Shown here: positions 11,014-21,421 of the stretch, one piece after another
Position numbering within the stretch: the first letter of the stretch is position 1
How the letters are laid out: each line of letters opens with the position of its first letter
NCBI GenBank assembly: GCA_027382625.1
Contig: JAJKFJ010021854.1
Coordinates: 48,031 to 112,030 of the forward strand
DNA length: 64,000 bases
Source of the DNA: Tetmemena sp. SeJ-2015
Lineage: Eukaryota > Ciliophora > Spirotrichea > Sporadotrichida > Oxytrichidae
Direction: 5' to 3'
Translations under genes and position numbers: made by a program
The notes under the pieces: generated by a model
Told to the model about the DNA's origin: nothing
Database searches by the model: none
Seen by the model: only the letters and a program-made list of their open reading frames with translations

Positions 11014-12185
11014 TCAATCTGAACCATAGCCACCTGACTCATCGTCATCATTTCTAGCACCTCCTTCCTCGTATTCTCCATAGTCTTCCCCATAGTACTC
11101 ATCCTACTCGAACTCCTACTAGTCCTCATCCTCGTCAGCCTCCCCTCTGATGTTCTCTCTCTTTTCCTCCTCTTCTTCATCCTCTTCTGCCTCCTCACCT
11201 ACAGCTCCCTTCTTTTGCTTTAGCCTCAAAGCTCCATCCACCTCATCCTCCTCAAGCTCATCTTCACTCTCTTTTGCTACAACATTCACTTACTTCTTCT
11301 TCGCTTCCTCATCTATCTTAAACTTATAGCATATCCATAGTATTCAGCAAGAATAATGATCAGGAAAAGTTTAGGTCTTTTGGCAACTTGTTCCCCAGTC
11401 TGAAAAATCTTTCCATCTTAAGAGCCAGTCTCATGGATCGCAAACTTGTCAACATCCCCATCATTGATTGAAACCTTGGTACTCTTTAAAAGTCTCTTGA
11501 GTAAGATTTACTTCTGATGTTCTCTTAACTCCATCCTAGCTTTGAGTCTTCTCTTATCAATAGCTTGCGACTGCTCTTTTGTAAGACTAGATTTGAATGA
11601 CACTTTCCCATTTTCAGCATTGACTTTGGAAAGCTGTTGAGGCTGTGTTTTGATCTGAGAAAGCAAGGGAGGGAAAATCTGAGACTGGGCTTTTAGCAAA
11701 GTGTCCACATACTAAGTTGCCAGTTGCTTTCTAAGTTGCTCCTTGCCTGTGTGATCATCCGAGGAGCGATTAAAGAGCAGATAGGTTGAGGAAACTTGCA
11801 TCCTTGCTAGCAAATCTCTTTCACACTCTGCCACTTGCAAAAGCTCATCTCTCTTCTCTGGATCTGTATAGCTCAAGCGCTCCAAGGCATTGAATGCAGG
11901 CACCTCACCTCTCATTCTGCCTGGGACTTGCATCAGAGGGTAGAGTGCATCTGGGTTGTCTTCAACTTATTCAGTGCCTGAGCCCTACTTCATATGGCCT
12001 CCTCCTCCATCAGCCCCATTATTCTGGTTATTGTAAAATCTGCGAGGGTCTCTTCCCAGCATAGAGGTAAACTTATCTGAAGCCACTCCCAAGTTCTAAA
12101 GCTCCTGTCTTACTGCCAACAAACTCTTAGTGACACCGATGGGTTTAGAATCCTTGAGTGCTCCGCCCTTGCGCTTTCCGTGCAT
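11014..12185 (-). CDS. Unknown protein with acidic, Tyr/Gly-rich C-terminal tail
   Basis: Reads from ATG 12185 (MHGKRKGGALKDSKPIGVTK) through LLAVRQELQNLGVASDKFTS, GGGGHMKQGSGTEQVEDNPD, VPGRMRGEVPAFNALERLSY, SSLTKEQSQAIDKRRLKARM and a TAA-pointer IES (11334-11373) to KFKIDEEAKKKQV, then a long Glu/Asp run and the tail EQDEYYGEDYGEYEEGG before TGA 11014-11016. About 370 aa, continuous apart from the IES. The tail resembles the acidic C-terminus of RNA polymerase III subunit RPC7/RPC31, but the N-terminal part does not convince me, so no function is assigned. It is divergently placed, 144 bp from the COG3-like gene. Confidence 0.75.
11334..11373 (-). other. IES with TAA pointer
   Basis: Minus strand: EQVAKRPK enters a hydrophobic AT-rich stretch and changes frame. 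Removal between two TAA copies (37 bp) gives KRPKFKIDEEAKKKQV. Confidence 0.7.
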
Positions 12186-12329
12186 ATTGTAATTATTATT
12201 GCTTTTTAAGGCTTTTAAATTATTAGTTATAGCAAGCAGAGGGTTGTATAATCTTTTATAATTACTGAACCCAATTATAATTAAAGACAATAATAATAGT
12301 AAAATAACTCGACATCAATTATAAAATTC

Positions 12330-14961
12330 ATGGAGGGAGAATAATAACTTCTAAGAGATGACGATTTTGATGATGAATTTGAGAATTTGAGCGATCCTTA
12401 GCCTCCCTCTGACTTCTTACTAAAGAAGGTTATTGTAAAATTAAATAGCTTGATTATTTGCGATCTATAATCTGAGATCTTCTTTAAAATTGTTCCATAA
12501 TAAATCTATCATGGCATTGAATACAAAGCGATAATGAAGAACTGAGAACATGTCTCTAGAATCTTGAGTTTGAAGATGAATTCATCTTAAAAAGCATAGT
12601 GGGGAAGTAAAAGCAGTATGACTTTCTGCCGATAGCATATAACTCTCATATCGTTGCAAATTACGTGCGCTACAATCACTAGAATCAATACCTCACTCAT
12701 TTCAAGTAGTAACTAGCAGATCATTTTAATACTTATTTGCCTATACCTCATTCAAAGGGTATATTTATCAGTTAGAGATAGAGAGTAAGGCATCAGCGGT
12801 ATGCAATGAGATGGCTTAAATGAGCACTCTTTACCAACTTAATGATGAGCTTGTTTCAAAAGTTGAGAAGGAGGCAGCCTAGACTTAACTAAGAGAATGA
12901 AAGATATAAGCAGGAATTGCAAATACTAGAGGGGAAGAAGCAAGTGGTAGAGGGGCTTTTGGCAGAGATCACTTTCACTCAAAGAGAGAAGAGGCTGCTC
13001 TTTGAAAATGAGGAAGGAGAGGAAGATAGTGAAGAGGAAAGTGAGGTTCAAAGAATGGCCAGACTAAAAAAAGAGCAGAAAGATATCACTCGCTTCCTAA
13101 GTCATTCTCTTTTATCTTTTAAAGTCTGGAGGGAATTCAAGAAGACTTGAGATCTAGAGAAGTGAAACACAAGGAGACGAAGTTTGACAAATTCCAAGAG
13201 GAATTCTTTTCCAGGCTTTTGCAAAGATCAACCGAATGCAAGAGATAAAGCAACTCCTAGAGGACTATTCTCGAGTTTCAACTCAAGGTTAGAGTTCTAA
13301 CCTCGCTCGATCTATTGAAGAGAGCATCAAGTTTGTAGAAGAGAATGCATATGTGAAGCTAGTACAGCATCTCAAAAGCAAGATGCGTTTATTTGACACT
13401 CCTTTGGAGAACCACCCTGAGTTTCTTACCTTCATGAAAATCACTTTGCAAATGCTCAAGTCTAAGAGCGTTGAAATGTATAGCCACATCATTAACGATT
13501 TGATCAAACAGCGAGTCAAATATATCGCTCTCAGCTTCAAGGAGAAAGGTAGCTTAGATAGAGAGCTAGAGAAAAGCTTTGCAAGATAGAAGAGCTGCCC
13601 AGTTAGATGGAGTGAAGGGCTCAGAGGAGAAAGGGAAAATTAAAGGCTCTAAAGATGAGGTAATGAATTCTGCGAAGGTGGTTGCTCTAACTGTAGCTTG
13701 GTTGCATGAAGCACTAATGAATGAGTAGTAAATTCTAGATCACACGAGCATTTCCAAAGAGAGATACTTAGAGGTCCTCAATACGATTTTCTCAAGAGAT
13801 CTAGCAAAAACTATCAAAGCTCAGCTCGAAGCTTAAATCAGCTAGGCACAATAGTCGGAGAATATCACTTAGATCTTTGAGCTCTACTAAAGAATAACAA
13901 AGTATTGCTTTCAATATGTGGCGATTTAAACATTTTACTTGTTAGCATCTTTCATTCAAATAATGCAATTCCAATTCTATGCTAAGTCTCAGATATCAAA
14001 GAAGCAGGACCTCTCAGATTTCTCTGTGTTGCTTTTCCTTCCCGAGCTAAAGTCTAAGAGTCTATAGCGCTTAGTTGAGGCTTGTGACTAATTCTTTGCG
14101 ACTCTAAGTAATATGTTCAAGTCTTAGCAAAGTGCAAGTTCTCTATAGATCGAGCGCTACTCTTAACTTATTCTGAGAGTATTTTCCAAGCTAATTGAGG
14201 TAGCTGCTAATGATCCCAAGGATCTTGAAGTCTTTATAACTTAATTTCTTAATTTTTTAGATAAGAAGTTGCATTTTTAATTATTTGCTATAAGAAGCGA
14301 GTGCTGCTTTACTCAATAACAAGGGTGGTTCCTTCAGTTTCAAGCCTTGAGCAAATGATAAATGAAGACGCTTTGCTTCCCTAGAACCTCGTACTTCTAT
14401 TTAACTACTTCCACAAGTTGAGTTCAAAAGCAGTGATCCCTTTGGAGTTGCAGCAAAGTTAGTTCAAGGATTAGCTTGAGTTGATTAGAACTATGACGAT
14501 TATTTTTATAGTTGATCTAGGAGAGGCTGAAAGCTATTTTGAATGGTCTGAAGACATTCGGACATATATAGATTTCCCACAACAGATTTTATGAGTAACT
14601 GCTCTGCGCTGAGAACAAAGATTATAAATTGATACAAATTATTCTAAGTACTATATTTAAGAACATTGATGTTTTCAAGAGAGTACTTGAAGAATTTGAA
14701 GAAGATTTAGAGCTAGAGGAGCTGTCCCTAACTTTCCTTCAATCAGTGGAAGATAAGGACACCAAGGACCTCGTGCTAGTATTAGTAAAGCAAGCTGTGT
14801 TGACTGAGCTACAAGAACAAATGAACTATCTCCTAGATTAAAGAGCTGTCGAAGTTGAATAGAGGTGGAGCAACAGCAAAGAAGAAAATGCAACCTCAGA
14901 AAAAGAGAAAGAGGAGAGAATACTGCAGTATACTTTATAATTATAAGTGAAATCAAATTGA
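12330..14961 (+). CDS. COG3-like Golgi tethering complex subunit
   Basis: Starts at ATG 12330 (MEGEQQLLRDDDFDDEFENL) and ends at TGA 14959-14961 after a charged coil. The N-terminal third is coiled coil (STLYQLNDELVSKVEKEAAQ; ILEGKKQVVEGLLAEITFTQ). The centre reads SIEESIKFVEENAYVKLVQH, then HPEFLTFMKITLQMLKSKSV and YSHIINDLIKQRVKYIALSF, which resembles the COG3/Sec34 core (a coiled region followed by a helical cargo-tether domain of the conserved oligomeric Golgi complex). The C-terminal helical part includes DFSVLLFLPELKSKSLQRLV. Single-base frame breaks occur near 12892-12900 and 13576-13580, and IES-like inserts near 12430-12550, 12760, 14290 and 14490. Family assignment is by pattern memory only. 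Confidence 0.6.
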
Positions 14962-15188
14962 TTAATTTTAAAGACTTGAGTTTACATGGAATTCGATATC
15001 ATTGAAAAGCTTGAATACATAAAGAAGAAGATAACTTGAGAAGAAGATATTACGGAGTGTAATCAACATAAAAAGAGATTTAACTTATTCCTTTATCCCA
15101 ATTGTTCTGTCACTGGTGTTGCTGGAATCTAAAATTATCATCATCATAAATATTTGACTTCATAGTATTCATAATGTTTTATAATTAA
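14962..15188. other. Short convergent intergenic spacer
   Basis: AT-rich DNA between the tail-to-tail COG3-like and WRAP73 genes. Nothing else seen. Confidence 0.5.
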
Positions 15189-16938
15189 TCACATAAGAAG
15201 TTGCTGATCATCCATTCCAAAACCATAAGAATTGGAGATAGCCATACCCGTGTAGCCTGATTTACTGGCATTTTAGTTCTATTAATTATAAGTATTAGGA
15301 TAAGAGCTGCTACTCCTTTCATTTCTAGCATTTTGAGAGGATATCTCTGTATAATGAGTGAACTCGTAGCCTGGAAACGCCATCATAGCTTGCTGCTTAT
15401 CAACATATACAAATGACTTTATTAGATAGCATTTGTTTTTATCACAGAGAATAAGTTTGTCTCCCTTATAATTCCATTTGATCTTATTGACAGCTAGAGT
15501 GATTATTTAAGTCTGTAGAGAGACATTGAAATCTGGATTCAGCTCGTATATTGCAGATGAGTATGGAGTCCAATAAAAGAAGCGCGATTGAGAAGTTGCG
15601 ATACACAGTTGATGTGATCTAGGGCCGAACTCAAAACTTTTCACTGGATTGAGATGAGTCAGCACTGAGTGCAGTTCAACTGTGTCCATATTCCAGACAA
15701 AGACAGTGTTAGGTAGTTGTTCGCACTTTGTGGCAAGAAATTTTGAATCGTGAGTCCACTTCACGATGGATACACCTAGAGGTGACCCGGTCAGAGCAGA
15801 GTCTTTCATAACTTGAGCACTCTATGAATCCATAAAAAAATTAAATGCACTCTTAGCAAGCTGAGGGAATTTGATTAGCTGCTCTTTTATCTCTGGATTA
15901 TGCTCAACACAACCATATTGGTAAATCATCTTATCAGCTTGCATGTATTATTCTTGTCTTTGCTATTCCTCCTTATAGACAATCACATTTTTCATTTCCT
16001 CTGAGCTGAGGTTAATCTATACAGGATGCTCAAGGTAAGTTATTTCTTTATTGCTTATTGCATTAGTCAGGAGTAGTTTCTGATCGAAGAAAGCTACTGT
16101 CATGAAAGCGCCACTGGGAGATTATCCAACACTCTTAACACCAAGCCCAAGAACATTCCATTCAAACTTGGCCAGGAGTTCTCCAGTTATGCTGGAGTAA
16201 ATAAAGATCTTTGCCTCGAGTGGAGTATCATAGACACAGATTTGAGTATCCTCCTTGCACCACATCAAATCTGCCATGTCGAAAGTAGCAACCTTCAAAG
16301 GTGTTAATAAGTTTCCAATCTCCTTGTGTACAGTAGATAGAAACGCAATCTTTCATGTCTCTTCTTTCAGCAAGTGCCATGAACAGCTTGTTTTTACAGA
16401 AGCTGACTCCTTTTGGGGGTAGGAGTTTTGGATTGCGGATATAGCCGATAGCTCTTTACTCAGTCAATGACCATACTGTGGCTCTAAGTTAGAGAGCAGA
16501 GAAAGTTATGATACAAAAAGATAACCTTATCTGCTTGACATGATTCAATTTAGATGATTTGTCTGGAATCTGGGGCCCAAATTTAGCCAGCCAACTCAAT
16601 CGCGCCTTCCTCAATTTTACATTGCCAGTTAGGCTGGCTTCCTTGGATAACTGAGGGATCGAGGCATCTGACTTGAATTTAATTGATTTTGCCAAAGACA
16701 ACCATTATGAAGCAGTCATCAGGGGACCATGAAATTCCTGTTATCTGGTCTTTGAAAGCAAACTTCTCATGCATTTAGAGCTTTTCAGACTCAAAGATCT
16801 AATAAGAGGGGAGGGTTTATTATCGAATGAGGTTTATTAAAGACTTACAAAAAGCTCAAGACCCTTCGCAATTGCTAGCCAGTTTCCAGCATTTGAGAAA
16901 CAACAGTGGTTGAAAGGAATTGGATCTGAGTAGTTCAT
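15189..16938 (-). CDS. WRAP73: WRAP73/WDR8-like WD-repeat protein
   Basis: WRAP73 is a centrosomal/basal-body WD40 protein acting with the SSX2IP/Msd1 partner in microtubule anchoring and early ciliogenesis. The gene starts MNYSDPIPFNHCCFSNAGNW at ATG 16938, followed by a 50-bp GTAAGT...TTAG intron (16799-16848). Diagnostic blocks in order are DQITGISWSPDDCFIMVVFG, TVWSLTEQRAIGYIRNPKLL, MALAERRDMKDCVSIYC, then GSPLGVSIVKWTHDSKFLAT, LPNTVFVWNMDTVELHSVLT and ATSQSRFFYWTPYSSAIYEL, as in vertebrate WRAP73. A Ser/Asn/Tyr-rich extension ends in GFGMDDQQLLM before TGA 15189-15191. At least one IES interrupts near 16450-16500, and others are likely near 15480-15510 and 16000-16300. Confidence 0.9.
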
Positions 16939-17182
16939 ATTTAAATTTGAATTAAAAATTTATTATCTTTGCATTTGCAAAAATGCCAACACTCATTAAC
17001 TCATGTTGGAAAAAAAGTTTCGTGGTTTAAATAAAGACAAAGCAGAGAAAGGAAGGAAAAAAAATATGAGATTACTTCTTCTCCTCTCTAAACTTTGAAT
17101 ATGAGTTGTCACAAGCTTTAGAGCATTTTCAGTGCGATTATTACAGTTTTATGGATTGTGAATTGACTGAAAAAGTAGTTGT

Positions 17183-17753
17183 TCAGCTGAAGTATTCATA
17201 CTGGACGCTCTTGGTGATAAGGTCTCTCTGTAAAGTTTCACTTCCCTTGAGATTTCCAACGAAGGCCTTTACAACTTTCTCATGGTCTTCTCTGCTCAAT
17301 TACAATCAAGAGCTTAAAATTAATTCACTTTCACAAACTCAAGTCGCTTGCTTGATCAGCGATGGCTTCTTCAAGAGTTTCCCAAACCCAGAACTTGGTG
17401 TCGAGGAGGGCGATTCTCTCTTAGTGCTCATCTCCCAAGCCTCTTATAATCTGAAGAGCAGTGTTGCTGTCAAGTTGTCTGAATCTACGTCTGAAATACT
17501 CCTCGAAGGCATCTGCAGCTGCCACTGAGCTCTGATCTTCATGAGCATAGGCGAGTGCTCTCAATAACTTGCCAACCACTAGGGGATCTGACTCGTGGAT
17601 GTCGCTAGGTGAAACCTTAGACCAAGCGAAGTGTTGTGGGTCCTTCAAAGCGTGGTCGGCAGTTTATTGTGTGATGGCAGCGAAACAACGAGTCTGCTGA
17701 GAAAGCAGTGTCGAGCGCTGAAGAAGGAGCTTGCTTGTAAACTTATTGAGCAT
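17183..17753 (-). CDS. Small mitochondrial-type protein of unknown function
   Basis: Starts MLNKFTSKLLLQRSTLLSQQ at ATG 17753, a basic, serine/leucine-rich presequence-like N-terminus, then a compact helical domain (KVSPSDIHESDPLVVGKLLR, AADAFEEYFRRRFRQLDSNT, IIRGLGDEHQERIALLDTKF). After removing an IES with pointer TTGAG it continues SREDHEKVVKAFVGNLKGSE and ends SVQYEYFS before TGA 17183-17185, about 175 aa. I do not recognise the family; a ciliate mitochondrial complex or ribosome subunit is plausible but unproven. Confidence 0.8.
17295..17342 (-). other. IES with TTGAG pointer
   Basis: Minus strand: ...ADQASDLS is followed by a TGA. TTGAG recurs 43 bp on; removal gives ADQASDLSREDHEKVVKAF in one frame. 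Confidence 0.85.
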
Positions 17754-17904
17754 TTCTAATCCTTTTATAATTATAAACTTATTTTCCAGATTAATATTTC
17801 TCCTAAGATGCAAACTCAGAAGGTAATACCATGATTTTAAAAAATGAGATTTGGCTTACAGTGGTTATAATTTCCTTGTTTCTTCTGACTTTAGATGGAC
17901 ATGA

Positions 17905-18373
17905 TCAATTTGAGTAGGCGCTCTTGAATTTGATAACAGCAATTAGCGCCATGACAATCTCTATTACGCTGAAAAATAAGGCTATTACACCCACTGCTAT
18001 TTCTATCAGGAGCACGTAAGTCGTGAGGAAGCTGTAGTATATGCAAAAGAGTGCTGAGAACACAGTAAACACGAGGAATAAGACCATGGACATCACATGC
18101 TCTGTGCGGTTTGCATTTCTCATTATAAGATAAGTGTATGTGTAAATGCATTTTTTATGGTTTGCATCATAGCCGAGACTCAATCTAAACATCTGCACCA
18201 AGAAGAAGAAAAATATGCTAGAGAACTCAAGCTCCCAGATACTTGGGGGATACAGCAGTCCACCATTACCTACAATAAAATTTAGAAGGGGAAGCATTCT
18301 TCTTACTCTTATAGATTGAAGTAAAAAGCAAGAAGCCAAAGTAGAAAATAGAGTAGATGTAGTCAAAGTGCAT
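17905..18373 (-). CDS. TMEM216/TMEM17-family tetraspan protein (ciliary transition zone)
   Basis: Family members sit in the MKS/B9 complex at the ciliary transition zone. The start MHFDYIYSIFYFGFLLFTSI (ATG 18373) is followed by a 37-bp GTAAGA...TTGTAG intron (18270-18306), giving IYKSNGGLLYPPSIWELEFS, then FFFFLVQMFRLSLGYDANHK, a hydrophilic loop, and two further membrane spans (VLFLVFTVFSALFCIYYSF, LLIEIAVGVIALFFSVIEIV) before TGA 17905-17907. Four hydrophobic spans, the YK-G-LLYP motif and RL-LG after span two match TMEM216/TMEM17. AAATGCA is repeated around the loop, but excision there would break frame, so the loop is left in. About 145 aa, close to family size. Confidence 0.75.
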
Positions 18374-18471
18374 GGTTATTTGAAGAGGCAAGATAGAACT
18401 CTATAATAAAAAAGGTTGTCTCAGCAAATCAATAAGTTACTGGAGTGATGGTGTCTATAGGAATGAGTTAA

Positions 18472-18627
18472 TCACATAGTTAAATTACTGAAGCGAGATG
18501 CGATCTCATCAGCCTCAAGCTCTGTCTGTAGATCGTCGAGGTTCTTTTCTTAAGATGTCATTCCAAATGCCGATTTTAAACCTGTGTTTGACATAGAGTT
18601 TTACTCAGCTAGTCTTTAATGTGCCAT
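18472..18627 (-). CDS. 51-aa protein of unknown function
   Basis: Uninterrupted minus ORF from ATG 18627 to TGA 18472-18474: begins MAHQRLAEQNSMSNTGLKSA and ends with the acidic helix NLDDLQTELEADEIASRFSN. It uses two TAA and one TAA/TAG-type Gln codons, and GC is higher than the flanks. It lies about 100 bp upstream of the TMEM216-like gene on the same strand, so the two may share a macronuclear chromosome. Confidence 0.55.
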
Positions 18628-18841
18628 TGTATCGATTGTAATTTTGAATTTTAAAAGTTTATTTCCCTGAATAAATTCATTCAATTACATAGATGAAATG
18701 TAACGAGAAAGAATGGAATAAGTTGAATTTTCTTAGGAAATAATACAAAGTATTGAACTCCCAAAACACAAAGATTGCAATAAGTGACTTTTAATGTGAA
18801 TCTTGCAGTCAAAATTTGAATAGAATCCAATTTTTCTAATG

Positions 18842-21190
18842 TCAGAATCCTGTATGGTCATCTCCTCCAGCATTTTACCTTCCCATAAAATCAAGATCAT
18901 TTTGATTGGTACTACCTTCAAAATGCCCTTTCTCAGAATAACCCTGCATGTTCGTGCTAAATGAAGACATATAGGACTCTCTATCCCCTGCAGTATTGGG
19001 ATTTTTCCCAGACTCAGGATTGAATCCCTAAAATGAGCCAGTACTCTTCTAGCTATCTCTAGCTTCATTTTAGCTACCTTGATCCTTTCGACTGCCATCA
19101 TTCTAGCTATTTGAGTGCCTAGAGCCTCCACCATTGTTATAATCGTCATCCCTCTTCCCTCTCATCTAGTCAGATTATCTACCCTCCTCATTATTGTTTG
19201 CTCTTCTATCACCTCTATCTTTATAGCTTCTACTGCGGCTACGATTGCCTCTATTTCCACCTCTATCTCTGCTTCTCCTTTCTCCACCTCTGTTTCCTCT
19301 TCCATTTCTTCTATCATCAAGGTCCTACACAGACTTGTTGATATGAGCTATCTTTTCAGAGACCTTTGGTTCAGCAGTTCTAATATCAACCTTACGACCA
19401 TTCATATTGGTCACTTGAATGTCAGTTATGAGGCGCCTAGCGATCTTATCATCAAAGAAGGTGATAAATCCAAAACCCCTACTTGCCCCAGTATTGGGCT
19501 CTCTCACAATTTGAGCATCCTTCACCTACCCATACTGAGAAAAATGCTGTCTAAACTCTTCATCATTAAGCTGATAATCAAGACCGCCAACAAAAACCTT
19601 ATCCCTTACTCCTTAGGTCTCCAATCTTTACAGCTCCCTCTACTTTCTTTGCTGATCTACCTCGCCACTGTTTTTGGTGTTGCTTCTATCTCTCTCACGA
19701 TCTCTATTTCTATTGCGATCATTACCCTTACCTCCTTTGTCATCTCTGCGATTATTCTAATCTCCAGCTTTTCTTCTATCTCCTCTATCACCACGATCCT
19801 TATCTCCTCTACGATCTCTCTCCCTCTCCCTTTCCTTGAGTTCCTTCTCTCTAGCCAAGGCAGCTTGCTTGTCAAGGAAAGAATCAGGTGGCTTTGAGCC
19901 ATCACCCTCTCTCACCTCGATGATACGATTCTGAATGATGTGAGGAGTAGGGGGACTAACCAGGCGCTAACTTAACTTCCTTACATTCTCGAGAGAATTC
20001 TCCTTGAAAGTCACAAATGCAAACCCTCTGCTCTTTCCAGTGTGCTTATCGCGCATGATCGCAACGTCAACCACGTTTCCATACTAGCGGAAGTACTTTT
20101 CAATGTCAGCCTCTACAATTTAAGATGAACAAGGCAAAGAAGATTAATTAAGATGAGGATGAAAATCCTAGGGCTAGATTGGCTCCTTCACTCTCAAATA
20201 GAACCTAGCCAAGAAAAAGCCTAAAAGAGGCTCGGGATGGATGAAACCCTTCTTCGGGATTTTCAAGGAATTTAAAGATTGTTGATGTTCATTACCTTTA
20301 GCAGAGTAGAGAATCCCTCCTATGAAATACTTAGAAAAGTGCTCTTCCTCGGGAGTTGGTGGCTGCTGCTATTATAACTGGTTTTGCTATTAAGCACCAC
20401 CGGGCTGATTCTGAATCTATCCTAGCAGCTAAGAAATGGCTATCAGATTTTGAAACTAGTTTAGAGAACCCAGTAATTAGCCTAACTGCTGAAGTTGATT
20501 GGCTTGATTTTACTGTTAAGGTGCCTATTACTGAGGCTAGCCTTGCAGTTATCCGAGACTTCCGATCATATTCTAAGGAAGCCCCAAGCCCTAAAGCATA
20601 TTCAAATTCTAAGGTTGGCCCTAGTTCATGCCAGCCTGATTAGAAGGAGGCATATTCTGATGTAAGGAGACTTAATTAGGAGTCTAGCCCATAGGAGGTA
20701 CCCCATTAAGAGGGGGATACTAGCCAGGTCCCATCTAGTTCATCTAATGTTGAGGCATCATCTAATTGGGCGGCATGTTTTGTTGAGAAACCATGCCAGA
20801 CATGTAATCTTGCGCATTTCCAGATCCTTAATTCATTTAGTTCAGACCAGGGGCAAGCTATCCAGGGGCCTACTGAAGGAAACCTCCTTAGCCAGGTGGC
20901 ATTTAGCCATTAGGTCCGAGGTGAGGTTGCTGCTGCTGCCCTTAACCAGAGTTCACCAATTAATTCAAAAGTGCAAAGTTGTTATCAGCCTGAGGAGGAG
21001 GGTAGACACCAGCTTGTCCGGGCTACTAGCCACCATTCAGTCCAGTTTACATAGAGCCAAACTATTGGGGCGTCAAATTCTAAGTTGCCGCCAGCTACAA
21101 AAGTGTCTCCAGAGAGAACTACTAGCCTTGAGGTACAGAAGAGGATTGTGTTTACTATTACTACGGTGTAAGCTGCTGCTGCTGATTCAT
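18842..21190 (-). CDS. RNA-binding protein: Gln/Pro/Gly-rich N-terminus, two RRMs, Arg-rich linker and tail
   Basis: hnRNP/Musashi-type architecture. It starts MNQQQQLTPQQQQTQSSSVP at ATG 21190, with about 280 residues rich in Gln, Asn, Pro, Gly and Met (prion-like). RRM1 has RNP2-like YFIGGILYSAK and RNP1 GKSRGFAFVTF; a GTAATG...TTGTAG intron (20113-20295) falls inside it. A charged linker follows (ERERERDRRGDKDRGDRGDR). RRM2 has KVFVGGLDYQ and GASRGFGFITFFDD. The tail is RG/RS-like (NGRGNRGGERRSRDRGGNR) then Ser/Asn/Gly-rich, ending GGDDHTGF before TGA 18842-18844. About 715 aa with no IES seen, which is unusual here. Likely binds mRNA; target unknown. Confidence 0.92.
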
Positions 21191-21421
21191 CTTAATTGTG
21201 TGTGTGTGAAATAATTTAAAATTATAAAGATTCGACTTTACTCGCTCATAAATTCTTAAATGGTGATGATATTTGTAAATTCATCAACTCTTTAAGCTTT
21301 AAATATTTAGAAGTAAAAGTTTTCTTACCGGATTTAGGGTTTAAGTTGGAGTAAAGGAAATTCATTATAATAATTCTTAAAACCTTACTTAACCCACTTC
21401 TTACTTACTATCTCTCTTTCT

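Noticed and set aside
17905..18180. IES at the AAATGCA repeat in the TMEM216-like gene
   Set aside because: Excision of 35 bp would shift frame and destroy the last two membrane spans.
19115..19897. 260-codon plus-strand frame rich in Ile/Ser/Leu
   Set aside because: Antisense of the Arg/Asp/Gly-rich linker and tail of the RRM protein, which has two verified RRMs on the minus strand.
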